Source: Neobacillus rhizosphaerae (GTDB taxonomy: Bacteria > Bacillota > Bacilli > Bacillales > Cytobacillaceae). Taken from it: 64,000 nucleotides of DNA. The notes under the pieces are model-generated. The model was not told the origin of the DNA. It searched no databases and was given only the letters and a program-made list of their open reading frames with translations. Position 1 is the first letter of the stretch. Each line of letters starts with the position of its first letter. Of this stretch, positions 17,368 through 26,612 are shown piece by piece. The position numbers and the translations under genes were made by a program. The stretch lies in assembly GCF_937468385.1 (NCBI RefSeq), contig NZ_CALBWS010000019.1:33627-97626 (forward strand), in the 5' to 3' direction.

Positions 17368-18330
17368 ATGAAATTAAAAATGATGTATTCATTTTTGAAT
17401 TCGGATATTAACATAATTGAAAAAAAACTCGAAGAGACAATTCAAGCGGAGTCTCGTCTTTTGAAACAAGCTTCTATGCATACATTACAAGCTGGAGGAA
17501 AAAGAATTCGTCCTGTTTTTGTTTTGCTCGGTGGTAAATTTGGTCATTATGATATCAATGTGATGAAAAATGTGGCGGTTGCCCTTGAACTAATACATAT
17601 GGCTTCACTTGTTCATGATGATGTTATCGATGATGCAGATCTTCGCAGGGGTCAGCCAACAGTCAAAGCTAAATGGGATAACAAAATTGCCATGTATACA
17701 GGTGACTTTGTTTTTGCTTTAGCCCTTGAATTGATGACAATCATTGAAAGAACTGAGGCCCATAAAATCTTGGCTGATACGATTTTTGAAGTAACAGTTG
17801 GGGAAATTCAACAAATCAAGGATAAGTACCGCTTTAATCAAAATCTTCGCGATTATCTGCGTAGAATTAAAAGAAAGACTGCTTTGCTGATTGCTGCAAG
17901 CTGCCAGTTAGGGGCAATTGTTGCTGATGTTGAGGAGACCATTCATAAGAAACTTTACCGTTTCGGGTATTATGTTGGGATGTCATTCCAAATAACTGAT
18001 GATATTTTAGACTTTGTTGCAACGGAGGAAGAACTCGGAAAGCCTGCAGGCAGTGACCTATTGCATGGGAATATTACGGCACCAGCCCTATTTGCTTTAG
18101 AAGATGCTACGATACGTAGTGAAATTGAGAATGTTCATGAAAAGATGGAATCAGCAGATATTCAAAGGATTATTACCCTGATAAAGCAGTCTGGTGCAAT
18201 TGAAAAATCAGTTCAACTGAGTGATCATTATTTAAGTAAAGCCCTTGAAATATTAGAAGAATTACCTGCAAATAAGGCTAAGAAGACACTACGTGATATT
18301 GCAAAATTTATAGGCAGACGAAAATATTAA
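17368..18330 (+). CDS. hepT: Heptaprenyl diphosphate synthase component 2
   Basis: The catalytic subunit that condenses isopentenyl diphosphate onto an allylic diphosphate to reach C35. The 320-residue protein shows GGKRIRPVFVLL, the first aspartate-rich motif in HDDVIDDADLRRGQPT, the KRKTALLIAASCQLGA helix and the second motif ITDDILDF. The start ATG 17368 aligns with the conserved MKFKMAYSFL of the B. subtilis protein, whose extra N-terminus is missing here. GGGTGAA precedes it. It is last in the hepS-menG-hepT operon; a weak hairpin lies just downstream. Confidence 0.95.
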   Translation: MKLKMMYSFLNSDINIIEKKLEETIQAESRLLKQASMHTLQAGGKRIRPVFVLLGGKFGHYDINVMKNVAVALELIHMASLVHDDVIDDADLRRGQPTVKAKWDNKIAMYTGDFVFALALELMTIIERTEAHKILADTIFEVTVGEIQQIKDKYRFNQNLRDYLRRIKRKTALLIAASCQLGAIVADVEETIHKKLYRFGYYVGMSFQITDDILDFVATEEELGKPAGSDLLHGNITAPALFALEDATIRSEIENVHEKMESADIQRIITLIKQSGAIEKSVQLSDHYLSKALEILEELPANKAKKTLRDIAKFIGRRKY

Positions 18331-18446
18331 CGATGAGAGGAGTTTCTCTCACCGTTTTTAGTTTAAAAAAGTGATGATATGTTAAGTTTTTTCTACCTTT
18401 TAAATTGGTTGCTAAATATTCAAAAAAATGATAACATTTTCAAGAA

Positions 18447-18475
18447 TTGTCCACTATGACAATTAAGTATACATA
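18447..18475 (+). promoter_or_regulatory. Candidate sigma-A promoter of ndk
   Basis: TTGTCC and TACATA are spaced by 17 bases and lie about 20 bp before the ndk start. Confidence 0.45.
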
Positions 18476-18494
18476 ATATATAGGAGTGGAACTT

Positions 18495-18941
18495 ATGGAG
18501 AAAACATTTTTAATGGTAAAGCCTGATGGAGTACAACGTAATTTAATTGGAGAAATCGTTGCGCGTTTTGAAAGAAAGGGCTTTCAATTGGTTGGAGCTA
18601 AATTAATGAGCATCCCTAAAGAGCTTGCAGAAGAGCATTATGGTGAGCATAAGGAAAGACCATTTTTCGGTGAATTAGTTGATTTCATTACCTCTAGTCC
18701 TGTATTTGCAATGGTATGGCAAGGAGAAAATGTCATCGGTACGGCTCGCCAAATGATGGGTTCTACTAATCCAAAGGATGCGGCACCTGGTACGATTCGC
18801 GGTGATTTTGGACTAACAGTTGGAAAAAATGTCATTCACGGCTCTGATTCACCAGCAAGTGCAGAGCGTGAAATTGGCTTGTTTTTTAAAGAAACCGGGG
18901 TTGTTGAGTACTCCAAGTTAGTGAATGAATGGATTTATTAA
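18495..18941 (+). CDS. ndk: Nucleoside diphosphate kinase
   Basis: A 148-residue enzyme that transfers the terminal phosphate of ATP to nucleoside diphosphates through a phosphohistidine. The catalytic histidine is in NVIHGSDS near residue 115; [15 protein letters not shown] begins the fold, and [13 protein letters not shown] and RQMMGSTNP are conserved nucleotide-binding regions. ATG at 18495 follows TAGGAGTGG. In B. subtilis cheR lies between ndk and the aro genes; here a terminator follows at once and cheR is absent. Confidence 0.97.
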   Translation: MEKTFLMVKPDGVQRNLIGEIVARFERKGFQLVGAKLMSIPKELAEEHYGEHKERPFFGELVDFITSSPVFAMVWQGENVIGTARQMMGSTNPKDAAPGTIRGDFGLTVGKNVIHGSDSPASAEREIGLFFKETGVVEYSKLVNEWIY

Positions 18942-18956
18942 TTTAATATTAGCGGG

Positions 18957-18988
18957 GCACTTGTATTTAATTATACAAGTGCTTTTTT
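18957..18988 (+). terminator. Terminator after ndk
   Basis: GCACTTGTAT and ATACAAGTGC form a perfect 10-bp stem around TTAATT, followed by six Ts. Confidence 0.85.
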
Positions 18989-19102
18989 GTATACGTATAC
19001 AAAATTTTTACCCTTATTTTCTGAATAGTTATACTAGGTTTATTGAGGATGTTGTGATATATTGATACATAATTCTTTAATGAGTTGAAGGGGGAAAGAA
19101 CG

Positions 19103-20281
19103 ATGGGAATGAGATACTTAACGGCTGGAGAATCCCATGGACCACAGCTAACGACAATATTAGAAGGCCTCCCTGCGGGTATGACGTTAGCAGCTTCTGA
19201 TATAAATGAGGAGTTAGCAAGACGGCAAAAGGGTTACGGCCGGGGGAGACGAATGCAGATAGAGAAAGATACAGCTGAAATTGTCTCAGGTGTTCGTCAT
19301 GGACAAACGCTTGGATCGCCGATTACTTTAGTAGTCAAAAACAACGATTGGAAGCATTGGACGAATATAATGGGTATTGAATCCATTGAAGAAGGACAAG
19401 AGGATGAAATAAAACGCAAGGTAACCCGTGCAAGGCCAGGACATGCTGACCTAAATGGAGCTATAAAATATGGGCAAAGGGATATGCGAAATGTGCTTGA
19501 GCGATCTTCTGCACGTGAAACAACCGTTAGGGTAGCAGCAGGTGCAGTAGCCAAGAAACTTTTATCGTTAGTAGGAGTCAGTATTGTCGCCCATGTCGTT
19601 GAAATTGGTGGAGTTACAGCAAACGTTGACAGCACGATCACATTGGAAGCTTTAAAAGGACGGACAGAAAGTTCCCCAGTTCGAACAGCAGACCCAAATG
19701 TGGAGCAAGAAATGATGCAAGCCATTGATAATGCGAAGAAAAACGGTGATTCAATTGGTGGGGTCGTGGAAGTAATCGCTACTGGTATGCCAGTTGGTGT
19801 TGGAAGTTACGTCCATTATGATCGTAAACTGGATGGAAAATTAGCGGCTGCTATTATGAGTATTAACGCGTTTAAAGGGGTAGAAATTGGTATTGGTTTT
19901 GAGGCAGCCAGAAAGCCTGGAAGCGAAGTTCATGATGAAATCGCTTGGGATCAAGAAAAAGGATACTACCGGAAAACAAATCGTCTCGGAGGTTTTGAGG
20001 GTGGAATGACGACGGGAATGCCAATTGTCGTACGCGGTGTAATGAAGCCGATTCCAACGTTATATAAACCATTAATGAGTGTCGATATCGAAACAAAAGA
20101 ACCGTTTGCTGCCAGCATTGAGCGTTCGGACAGCTGTGCTGTACCTGCCGCAGCTGTTGTTGCTGAGAGTGTTGTTGCATGGGAACTTGCCAACGCTCTG
20201 GTTGAACAATTTTACAGCGATCGCTTTGCAACCTTTGCAGAAGAAATCAAAAGACAGCGGGAATTTGCGAGGGAATTTTAA
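19103..20281 (+). CDS. aroC: Chorismate synthase
   Basis: The enzyme uses reduced flavin to convert EPSP to chorismate, the last common step to aromatic amino acids, folate and menaquinone. B. subtilis calls this gene aroF. The 392-residue protein has the signatures [44 protein letters not shown] and [16 protein letters not shown]. Start at ATG 19103 has AAGGGGGAAAG at good spacing; ATG at 19109 aligns with the B. subtilis start but is farther from that site. Its stop overlaps the aroB start (TAATG), so the two are translationally coupled. Confidence 0.97.
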   Translation: MGMRYLTAGESHGPQLTTILEGLPAGMTLAASDINEELARRQKGYGRGRRMQIEKDTAEIVSGVRHGQTLGSPITLVVKNNDWKHWTNIMGIESIEEGQEDEIKRKVTRARPGHADLNGAIKYGQRDMRNVLERSSARETTVRVAAGAVAKKLLSLVGVSIVAHVVEIGGVTANVDSTITLEALKGRTESSPVRTADPNVEQEMMQAIDNAKKNGDSIGGVVEVIATGMPVGVGSYVHYDRKLDGKLAAAIMSINAFKGVEIGIGFEAARKPGSEVHDEIAWDQEKGYYRKTNRLGGFEGGMTTGMPIVVRGVMKPIPTLYKPLMSVDIETKEPFAASIERSDSCAVPAAAVVAESVVAWELANALVEQFYSDRFATFAEEIKRQREFAREF

Positions 20282-21351
20282 TGGAAACGATTCACATCCA
20301 AACAGAGTCAAAAAAATATAATGTCTTTGTAGGAGAAGGTGTAAGGAACGAGATTGGTACTTTTTTAACTAATCATTTTCAGGACCTTACAAGAATATTA
20401 ATTATTACAGATGAAACGGTAGCTAAGCTTCATCTTGAAAAATTGCTGCTCAGTTTAAAACCGTGGGAGCCTATTATTTATACAGGGCCAAGTGGAGAAA
20501 AGACTAAAACCTTTGAAGTTTATTATGATTCTCTATCAACCGCACTTGAAAACCGCCTTGATCGTAAATCAGTTATTCTTTCATTTGGCGGTGGAGCAGT
20601 AGGAGATTTGTCTGGATTCGTTGCCTCATCCTACATGAGAGGTATCCATTTTATTCAAGTCCCGACTACTATTCTAGCTCATGATAGTGCTGTTGGCGGG
20701 AAAGTGGCCATCAATCACCCACTTGGGAAAAATATGATTGGGGCTTTTTATCAGCCTGAAGCTGTGTTTTATGATCTTGAGTTTATAACTACCTTGCCTG
20801 ACCAAGAAATCCGTTCAGGATTTGCTGAGGTTATTAAACATGCACTGATTTTTGATCCGACATTCTATGAATGGTTGCGAAATAATGTTGATGACCTTAA
20901 TTTACTAACATTAGATCAACTATCTAATTCGTTAATAAAAGGCATTAAGATTAAAAATGAGTTTGTTAGTCAGGATGAAAGGGAAACGGGAATACGAGCT
21001 TACCTGAACCTGGGGCACACGTTAGGGCACGCCATTGAATCAGAAATGGGTTATGGGAACTTTACTCATGGTGAAGCGGTTATGATAGGGATGATTTTTG
21101 CTTTGAAGTTAAGTAAAGAATTACTAGATCTTTCTTTCCATTTAGAAGAATTTATTGAGTGGGTAGAACAACTAGGATATAAAACAAAAATTCCTGATCA
21201 TCTATCCTTTGAAAAATTATTAGCTAAAATGAAACAAGATAAAAAGTCTGTAGGTGATTCGATTCGATTCGTTTTACTAGAGGAATTGGGAATGCCAAAG
21301 CTTCAGAAAATATCCGAAACTAAATTGTTAGAAGAACTTAAAAGTTTTTAA
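20281..21351 (+). CDS. aroB: 3-dehydroquinate synthase
   Basis: A 356-residue NAD+- and metal-dependent enzyme that cyclises DAHP to 3-dehydroquinate, second step of the shikimate pathway. GGGAVGDLSGFVASSYMRG with PTTILAHDSAVGGK near residues 100-140 forms the NAD/substrate site, and metal-binding histidines are in RAYLNLGHTLGHAIE and GNFTHGEAV. It begins within the aroC stop codon and ends 18 bp before aroH. Confidence 0.97.
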   Translation: METIHIQTESKKYNVFVGEGVRNEIGTFLTNHFQDLTRILIITDETVAKLHLEKLLLSLKPWEPIIYTGPSGEKTKTFEVYYDSLSTALENRLDRKSVILSFGGGAVGDLSGFVASSYMRGIHFIQVPTTILAHDSAVGGKVAINHPLGKNMIGAFYQPEAVFYDLEFITTLPDQEIRSGFAEVIKHALIFDPTFYEWLRNNVDDLNLLTLDQLSNSLIKGIKIKNEFVSQDERETGIRAYLNLGHTLGHAIESEMGYGNFTHGEAVMIGMIFALKLSKELLDLSFHLEEFIEWVEQLGYKTKIPDHLSFEKLLAKMKQDKKSVGDSIRFVLLEELGMPKLQKISETKLLEELKSF

Positions 21352-21369
21352 CAAGGGGGGGACTTTTTT

Positions 21370-21744
21370 ATGATCAGAGGGGTGAGAGGAGCAACAACGG
21401 TTAGTGGCAATACAGAGGAAGCGATTATTTCTGCCACTGAAGAGCTTCTTGCAAAATTAATCGAAGTGAATCATATACAGCCTGATTCCGTTGCATCCGT
21501 ATTTATCTCAACTACTGAAGATATTGATGCCGCCTTCCCGGCAAAAGCATTGCGGAAATTTCCGGGCTGGATTTATGTACCAGTCATGTGTATGCGGGAA
21601 ATGCAAGTTCCTAATTCTTTGAACATGTGTGTAAGAATTATGATGCATGTGAATACAGGCCTCTCCCAAGAAAAAATTATTCATGTTTATTTAAGAGAAG
21701 CTAAGGTGCTTCGACCGGATTTAGATAATAGCTTGGCATTGTAG
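21370..21744 (+). CDS. aroH: Chorismate mutase AroH
   Basis: A 124-residue monofunctional chorismate mutase of the AroH trimeric class, which converts chorismate to prephenate. MIRGVRGATTVSGNTEEAI with the catalytic arginines at the N-terminus, FISTTEDIDAAFPAKALR, and PVMCMREMQVPNSLNMCVR with the active-site glutamate region are all typical. In B. subtilis trpEDCFBA follows; here only ~50 bp, including a long T run, separate aroH from hisC. Confidence 0.96.
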   Translation: MIRGVRGATTVSGNTEEAIISATEELLAKLIEVNHIQPDSVASVFISTTEDIDAAFPAKALRKFPGWIYVPVMCMREMQVPNSLNMCVRIMMHVNTGLSQEKIIHVYLREAKVLRPDLDNSLAL

Positions 21745-21793
21745 AGAATTTTCTTATTTTTTTTTTTTTTCTAATACTAAAGGGGTGGAGAAA

Positions 21794-22882
21794 ATGAGAT
21801 GGAAAGAACAATTATTGAGACTTACTCCATATCAGCCAGGAAGGTCAATTGATGCAGTTAAAAAACAATTTAATCTGGAGAAGATTGTAAAGCTTGCCTC
21901 CAATGAAAACCCGTTTGGATGTTCAACTGGGGTTAGTACTGCCCTTCAATCAAACCTGTCTAGTTTAGCTATTTATCCTGATGGGTACGCCACTCAATTA
22001 AGAGAGAAGCTTGCGGAATTTTTGGGGATTAACGAGGAAGAGCTCATTTTAGGGAATGGTTCAGATAATCTTATCCAAATTATTTCAAGGTCACTCTTGC
22101 ATCCTAATGCAAGTACGATTATGGCAACACCCTCATTTTCACAATACAAACACAACGCCATCATTGAAGGGGCCGTTATTAAGGAATTACCTCTTATAAA
22201 CGGTGAACATAATTTGGATGAAATGCTTGCGGCTATAGACGAGCAGACAAATGTTATTTGGGTCTGCAGCCCTAATAACCCAACGGCTACATATATACCA
22301 GAAAATAAATTAATTCCGTTTTTAGATAAGGTTCCCCCACATATTCTAGTCGTGCTTGATGAAGCCTACTATGAATATGTCGTAGCTGAAGATTACTATG
22401 ATTCCATCAATTTAACAAGGAAGTATGAAAATTTAATTGTGCTTAGAACCTTTTCTAAAATATATGGAATGGCTGGCTTAAGAGTCGGATATGGAGTTGC
22501 AAATCGTACAATCATAAAAGCACTTGAGCCTGCAAGAGAGCCTTTTAATGCTAATTCATTAGGTCAATTAGCAGCTATTGCGGCAATTAATGATCAGGAA
22601 TTTGTTGAGGTTTGTAAAGAAAAAAACAGACAAGGTCTAACCCAATTTTATGATTTTTGTGAACAAAATCAGTTGGACTACTATCCTTCACAAACTAATT
22701 TTATTTTAATCGATTTTAAAATAGATGGTGATAAAGTCTTTCAATATTTACTTGAAAAAGGATTTATTGTCCGCTCCGGAAAAGCATTAGGATTCCCGAC
22801 AGCAGTTAGAGTTACGGTGGGCTCTTTTGAGGAAAATGTGGGTGTGCTTCAAGCCTTAAGCGATTTCCTCAAGGAAAACTAA
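21794..22882 (+). CDS. hisC: Histidinol-phosphate / aromatic aminotransferase HisC
   Basis: A 362-residue pyridoxal-phosphate aminotransferase. In Bacillus, HisC acts in histidine synthesis and also transaminates phenylpyruvate and hydroxyphenylpyruvate, which explains its place among the aromatic genes. KLASNENPFG is the N-terminal substrate-binding block, VLDEAYYEY carries the PLP-pyridine aspartate, and the Schiff-base lysine is in RTFSKIYGMAGLRVGYG. ATG 21794 is chosen over GTG 21785 because AGGGGTGG precedes it at proper spacing and the protein then aligns with B. subtilis HisC. A repeat-filled gap separates it from tyrA. Confidence 0.94.
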   Translation: MRWKEQLLRLTPYQPGRSIDAVKKQFNLEKIVKLASNENPFGCSTGVSTALQSNLSSLAIYPDGYATQLREKLAEFLGINEEELILGNGSDNLIQIISRSLLHPNASTIMATPSFSQYKHNAIIEGAVIKELPLINGEHNLDEMLAAIDEQTNVIWVCSPNNPTATYIPENKLIPFLDKVPPHILVVLDEAYYEYVVAEDYYDSINLTRKYENLIVLRTFSKIYGMAGLRVGYGVANRTIIKALEPAREPFNANSLGQLAAIAAINDQEFVEVCKEKNRQGLTQFYDFCEQNQLDYYPSQTNFILIDFKIDGDKVFQYLLEKGFIVRSGKALGFPTAVRVTVGSFEENVGVLQALSDFLKEN

Positions 22883-22918
22883 ATAGAGCCCAGCTATTTT
22901 TAAAGATAAGGAAGATTA

Positions 22919-23145
22919 AGTCCATACGCCGATAGACGGGCGCCTTGCGCTTTTCTTATAGAATAAGAAAATATAACATTTGACTTAGAGAAATGTCCAG
23001 CTCCAGGCGCCATCGGCTAGTGGACTTCGCTCTTCTCCCTACGATAAGTCAACATCGGATCGCTACGCTCTCCGTGTTTCCTTTATCTCAGTCGAAGCGC
23101 TCCAGTCCATACGCCGATAAGCGGGCGCCTTGCGCTTTTCTTATT
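22919..23145 (+). repeat. Dispersed intergenic repeat, copy A (with an extra 3' fragment)
   Basis: A full copy runs from about 22965 to 23145. Its left part (CCAGGCGCCATCGGCTAGTG) is complementary to its right part (CCATACGCCGATAAGCGG, then GCGCCTTGCGC), so it is a long imperfect inverted repeat. Its middle carries CTACGATAAGTCAACATCGG. Just upstream, 22919-22960 duplicates the right end almost exactly. The tyrA ribosome binding site follows directly. Other copies are at 33672, 50591 and 57238. Confidence 0.8.
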
Positions 23146-23158
23146 AGGGGGATGTAAA

Positions 23159-24265
23159 TTGAAAGGCCGAGTTTTTGTTATTGGATTAGGATTAATTGGG
23201 GGCTCTTTAGCTCTTTGTATTAAAAAGGAGCATGAAGATGCAATAATTGTGGGTTTTGATATTAATAAGGAACAGTCTAGGCTGGCCAAAATGCTGGGAG
23301 TCATTGATGAAATTGCCGAAAATATCGATGAGGGTGTAATCGATGCCAATTTAATCATTATTGCCGCCCCTGTAAACGAGACGAAAGAGATTCTCCAGTT
23401 ACTAGCTAAACTGCCACTTAATCCAGAGGTAATTGTAACCGATACAGGCAGCACAAAAAGTAGAATTGTCGAAAGTACTGCTAGCTTGAAGCATTGGGGA
23501 ATCACATTTATTGGCGGTCACCCAATGGCTGGTTCGCATAAAAGTGGTGTTTCTGCAGCAAAAGAAATATTATTTGAAAATGCATTTTATCTGTTAACTC
23601 CGGAAGATCATATCGATAAAAAGAAAGTTGAATTATTAAAAGACTGGTTACGTGGGACAAATGCAAAGTTTTTGACAATTACACCTGGAAATCATGACTA
23701 TCTTACAGGGATAGTCAGCCATTTTCCCCATATCATTGCTGCCTCCATTGTCCGACAAACAGAAAAGCTTTCAGAAGCAGAAAGTCTCATTCCACGCCTG
23801 GCAGCAGGAGGATTTAGGGATTTAACAAGAATTGCCTCAAGCAGCCCGGAAATGTGGAAGGATATTTTGCTGCACAATCGAGAAGTATTAATTGAACTAT
23901 TAAATCAATGGCAGGAAGAAATGAATGGTGTTAAAACACTATTGGAAAAGGAAAATAGTGCAGCAATTTTTAATTATTTTAACCAGGCAAAGCAATTTCG
24001 TGACGGTTTGCCAATGAAAGAAAAAGGAGCAATCCCTGCATTTTATGATTTGTATGTTGATGTACCTGATTACCCTGGTGTCATTTCTGAAATAACTGGG
24101 TATTTAGCGAAAGAAAAGATTAGCATAACAAACATTCGCATTCTCGAAACGAGAGAAGATATAAATGGAGTTTTAGTCATAAGTTTTCAAACGGAAGAGG
24201 ATCGGCATAAAGCCGAACGTTGTATTAGTACCTATTCCAGTTATTCCACATCTATCAGTTCCTAA
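23159..24265 (+). CDS. tyrA: Prephenate dehydrogenase
   Basis: The 368-residue enzyme oxidatively decarboxylates prephenate to 4-hydroxyphenylpyruvate for tyrosine. An NAD-binding GLGLIGGSLA begins at residue 8, TDTGSTKS and GGHPMAGSHKSG form the prephenate site, and a C-terminal ACT domain (DVPDYPGVISEITGYLAKEK to the end) is the likely site of feedback control by tyrosine. The TTG start at 23159 follows AGGGGGGAT, which abuts repeat copy A. It may still be read from the upstream aro promoter. Confidence 0.95.
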   Translation: MKGRVFVIGLGLIGGSLALCIKKEHEDAIIVGFDINKEQSRLAKMLGVIDEIAENIDEGVIDANLIIIAAPVNETKEILQLLAKLPLNPEVIVTDTGSTKSRIVESTASLKHWGITFIGGHPMAGSHKSGVSAAKEILFENAFYLLTPEDHIDKKKVELLKDWLRGTNAKFLTITPGNHDYLTGIVSHFPHIIAASIVRQTEKLSEAESLIPRLAAGGFRDLTRIASSSPEMWKDILLHNREVLIELLNQWQEEMNGVKTLLEKENSAAIFNYFNQAKQFRDGLPMKEKGAIPAFYDLYVDVPDYPGVISEITGYLAKEKISITNIRILETREDINGVLVISFQTEEDRHKAERCISTYSSYSTSISS

Positions 24266-24293
24266 AATGAGTTTAAATAAAAGGTGATATTAT

Positions 24294-25583
24294 ATGGCGT
24301 CATTAACACTGAAAACAAACATAAATCGTTTAGTAGGTGAAATAACAATTCCAGGAGATAAATCTATCTCGCACAGGTCCGTTATGTTTGGTTCCATCGC
24401 TTATGGTGAAACAAGGGTAACTAATTTCCTTCCAGGTGATGATTGTTTAAGTACGATATCGTGTTTTCGAAAGCTTGGGGTAACAATAGAGGAAAGCGAC
24501 AATGGGCTTCGTATTATAGGTAAAGGATTCGAGGGATTAACAGAACCTGATGAAGTTTTGGATGTCGGTAATTCTGGAACGACAATTCGTTTATTAATGG
24601 GGATTCTGGCTGGAATACCTTATTTCTCTTCACTTGTTGGGGATGAATCAATCGGAAAAAGACCAATGACTAGGGTAACGATCCCGTTAACTAATATGGG
24701 TGCAAAAATTGATGGTCGAAAAAACGGTGCCTTCACGCCCCTATCCATTCGCGGAACGAGGTTATCACCGATCAACTATCAACTACCTGTTGCTAGTGCA
24801 CAGGTGAAGTCAGCTTTACTCTTAGCAGGGCTGCAAGCGGATGGGGAAAGTACGATAATCGAGCCTGCTGAAACTCGGGATCATACAGAAAGAATGATCC
24901 GTATGTTTGGGGGAGAAATTCGCAAGGATAACCAAATGATTACCGTTAAAGGTGGACAAAAGCTGAAAGCAGCCACGATTCATGTACCTGGTGATATCTC
25001 CTCAGCTGCTTTTTTCCTTGTCGCTGGTGCGATTATTCCTGAAAGTGAAGTCATCTTGAAGAATGTAGGACTGAACCCAACCAGAACAGGGATTATTGAG
25101 GTAATGAAGCAGATGGGTGCTGATTTACAAATAGTTCAAAAGGATGATAACTCATTTGAACCATTTGGAGATCTCATTATTAAAACCTCTGAATTAAAAG
25201 GAACTGTCGTTGAAGGAGATTTAATCCCAAAACTCATTGATGAAATCCCAATCATTGCCTTACTGGCAACCCAAGCTGAGGGAAAAACAATTATTAGAGA
25301 TGCAGAAGAATTAAAGGTAAAGGAAACAAATCGAATTGATTCCGTTGTTCATGAACTAAGAAAATTAGGGGCAAGAATTGAGGCCACTGAAGATGGGATG
25401 ATTATCTACGGAAAATCCAGGCTTCACGGTGGTACCGTTTCTAGTCAAGGCGACCACAGGATTGGGATGATGTTGGCAATCGCTGCACTGCTTTCTGACG
25501 GAGAGATCTGTCTTGAAAAAACTGAAGCCATCTCTGTTTCATATCCAAATTTCTTTACCCATTTAAATAGCCTTATTCGCTAA
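24294..25583 (+). CDS. aroA: 3-phosphoshikimate 1-carboxyvinyltransferase (EPSP synthase)
   Basis: The enzyme joins shikimate-3-phosphate and phosphoenolpyruvate; B. subtilis names it aroE. The 429-residue protein carries [15 protein letters not shown] at residues 20-34 and [15 protein letters not shown] near 90-105, with KRPMTRV next, the PEP and shikimate contact blocks; the motifs read like the class II enzymes of Gram-positive bacteria. Later blocks [11 protein letters not shown] and [14 protein letters not shown] are conserved. ATG at 24294 has AAGGTGAT. It closes the aromatic cluster at a strong terminator. Confidence 0.96.
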   Translation: MASLTLKTNINRLVGEITIPGDKSISHRSVMFGSIAYGETRVTNFLPGDDCLSTISCFRKLGVTIEESDNGLRIIGKGFEGLTEPDEVLDVGNSGTTIRLLMGILAGIPYFSSLVGDESIGKRPMTRVTIPLTNMGAKIDGRKNGAFTPLSIRGTRLSPINYQLPVASAQVKSALLLAGLQADGESTIIEPAETRDHTERMIRMFGGEIRKDNQMITVKGGQKLKAATIHVPGDISSAAFFLVAGAIIPESEVILKNVGLNPTRTGIIEVMKQMGADLQIVQKDDNSFEPFGDLIIKTSELKGTVVEGDLIPKLIDEIPIIALLATQAEGKTIIRDAEELKVKETNRIDSVVHELRKLGARIEATEDGMIIYGKSRLHGGTVSSQGDHRIGMMLAIAALLSDGEICLEKTEAISVSYPNFFTHLNSLIR

Positions 25584-25616
25584 AAGCTGCATTCCATTGC
25601 AGCTTTTCCTTTTTAT
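25582..25616 (+). terminator. Terminator after aroA
   Basis: AAAAGCTGCA and TGCAGCTTTT form a perfect 10-bp stem around TTCCAT, followed by CCTTTTT. It overlaps the aroA stop. Confidence 0.85.
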
Positions 25617-25688
25617 AAATGAATTCAAAGTCATAGTTTTATGATTTATTGCATAGCTTGTCTTAAAGACGAGAATTGGGTGATAGGA

Positions 25689-26585
25689 ATGTATATCATT
25701 GAAGATGCCAATATTCTTAAAAACAAGCAGCTAACAGAATGTTCCCTATTAATAGATGAAGACAGGATAGCAAGGATTGAATCATGTTTTAATCATTACA
25801 GGCTAATGAAAATGAATGTTGACCCATTTATCATGACCCCGACATATGTCCTTTTTAATTCGAAAATTCCGCATAACGAGTCTTTTCCAGAATTGAAAAA
25901 ATATTTGATTGAACATTTTTTGTTGAAAGGTTGCACCACCTTATTCACTTATGTTGATATTTCCTATGAAAATAAGTTAACTGAAAAAATCAGTGAAATG
26001 AAAACAGCTTTAATAAGCAGTCCAATTGACTTTGTCATTGCTGTGAAAATCCCGGTCCGCCTCCTTACACCATCGTTAATAAGAAGTTGTAAGAAGGAAA
26101 AAATTCCTGCCATATTTGTTGAATTGGATAACCAGGGAGAGCTGGAGAAAATACCGTGGGGATGGATAAGAGAAGCACTATTCCCCTACAATTGTCCCTT
26201 AATTCCCTTAATTTCTTTTTCGCAGAAGAAGGAAGCGAGGGACGTTTTGTCGAAATGGAAAGGTATCATGGTAAAAGAAAAAATTCCTGCTATTTATGAG
26301 GAAATTGAAGAAAAACAGCCATTGCCTGTTACTGTATTAAATAAAGTTGGTTTATTTCCTCAAAAAGCAAGTCTCATGCAGGGTGCTGAATTAAGCTATA
26401 ATCTATATGTAAAAGGAAGAGAAATCAATAATGTTGATGAAGTGAAATTATTTCATTATCATGGTGATAGACTTGTAGTTACAGTTCACAAAGGAAAAAT
26501 TGTTCGTTCAGGGAATCAGGTTTTATTTAAACCTGGATTTGGAAAAAATGTTGAGGTCCGAACCCCATCATATTTTTCTTTGTAA
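25689..26585 (+). CDS. Degenerate amidohydrolase-like protein
   Basis: I do not recognise a named gene. The 298-residue protein has an N-terminal MYIIEDANILKNKQLTECSL that resembles the small beta-sandwich opening of amidohydrolases, and a C-terminal NKVGLFPQKASLMQGAELSY...GKIVRSGNQVLFKPGFGKNV that resembles their closing domain (usually KIGL-P-KGS-VGADADL and GK-V-GGEV-F-P-FGR). The HxH metal motif expected after the first sandwich is replaced by a stretch like IMTPTYVLFNSKIPH, and no other metal-site pattern is evident, so catalysis is doubtful. Start at ATG 25689 follows TGATAGGA; an upstream ATG at 25641 would add 16 residues. The gene sits between aroA and ypiA, with no equivalent in B. 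subtilis at this position. Confidence 0.6.
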   Translation: MYIIEDANILKNKQLTECSLLIDEDRIARIESCFNHYRLMKMNVDPFIMTPTYVLFNSKIPHNESFPELKKYLIEHFLLKGCTTLFTYVDISYENKLTEKISEMKTALISSPIDFVIAVKIPVRLLTPSLIRSCKKEKIPAIFVELDNQGELEKIPWGWIREALFPYNCPLIPLISFSQKKEARDVLSKWKGIMVKEKIPAIYEEIEEKQPLPVTVLNKVGLFPQKASLMQGAELSYNLYVKGREINNVDEVKLFHYHGDRLVVTVHKGKIVRSGNQVLFKPGFGKNVEVRTPSYFSL

Positions 26586-26612
26586 ATCAAGGTCGGGAAG
26601 AGGTAAGAGCCA

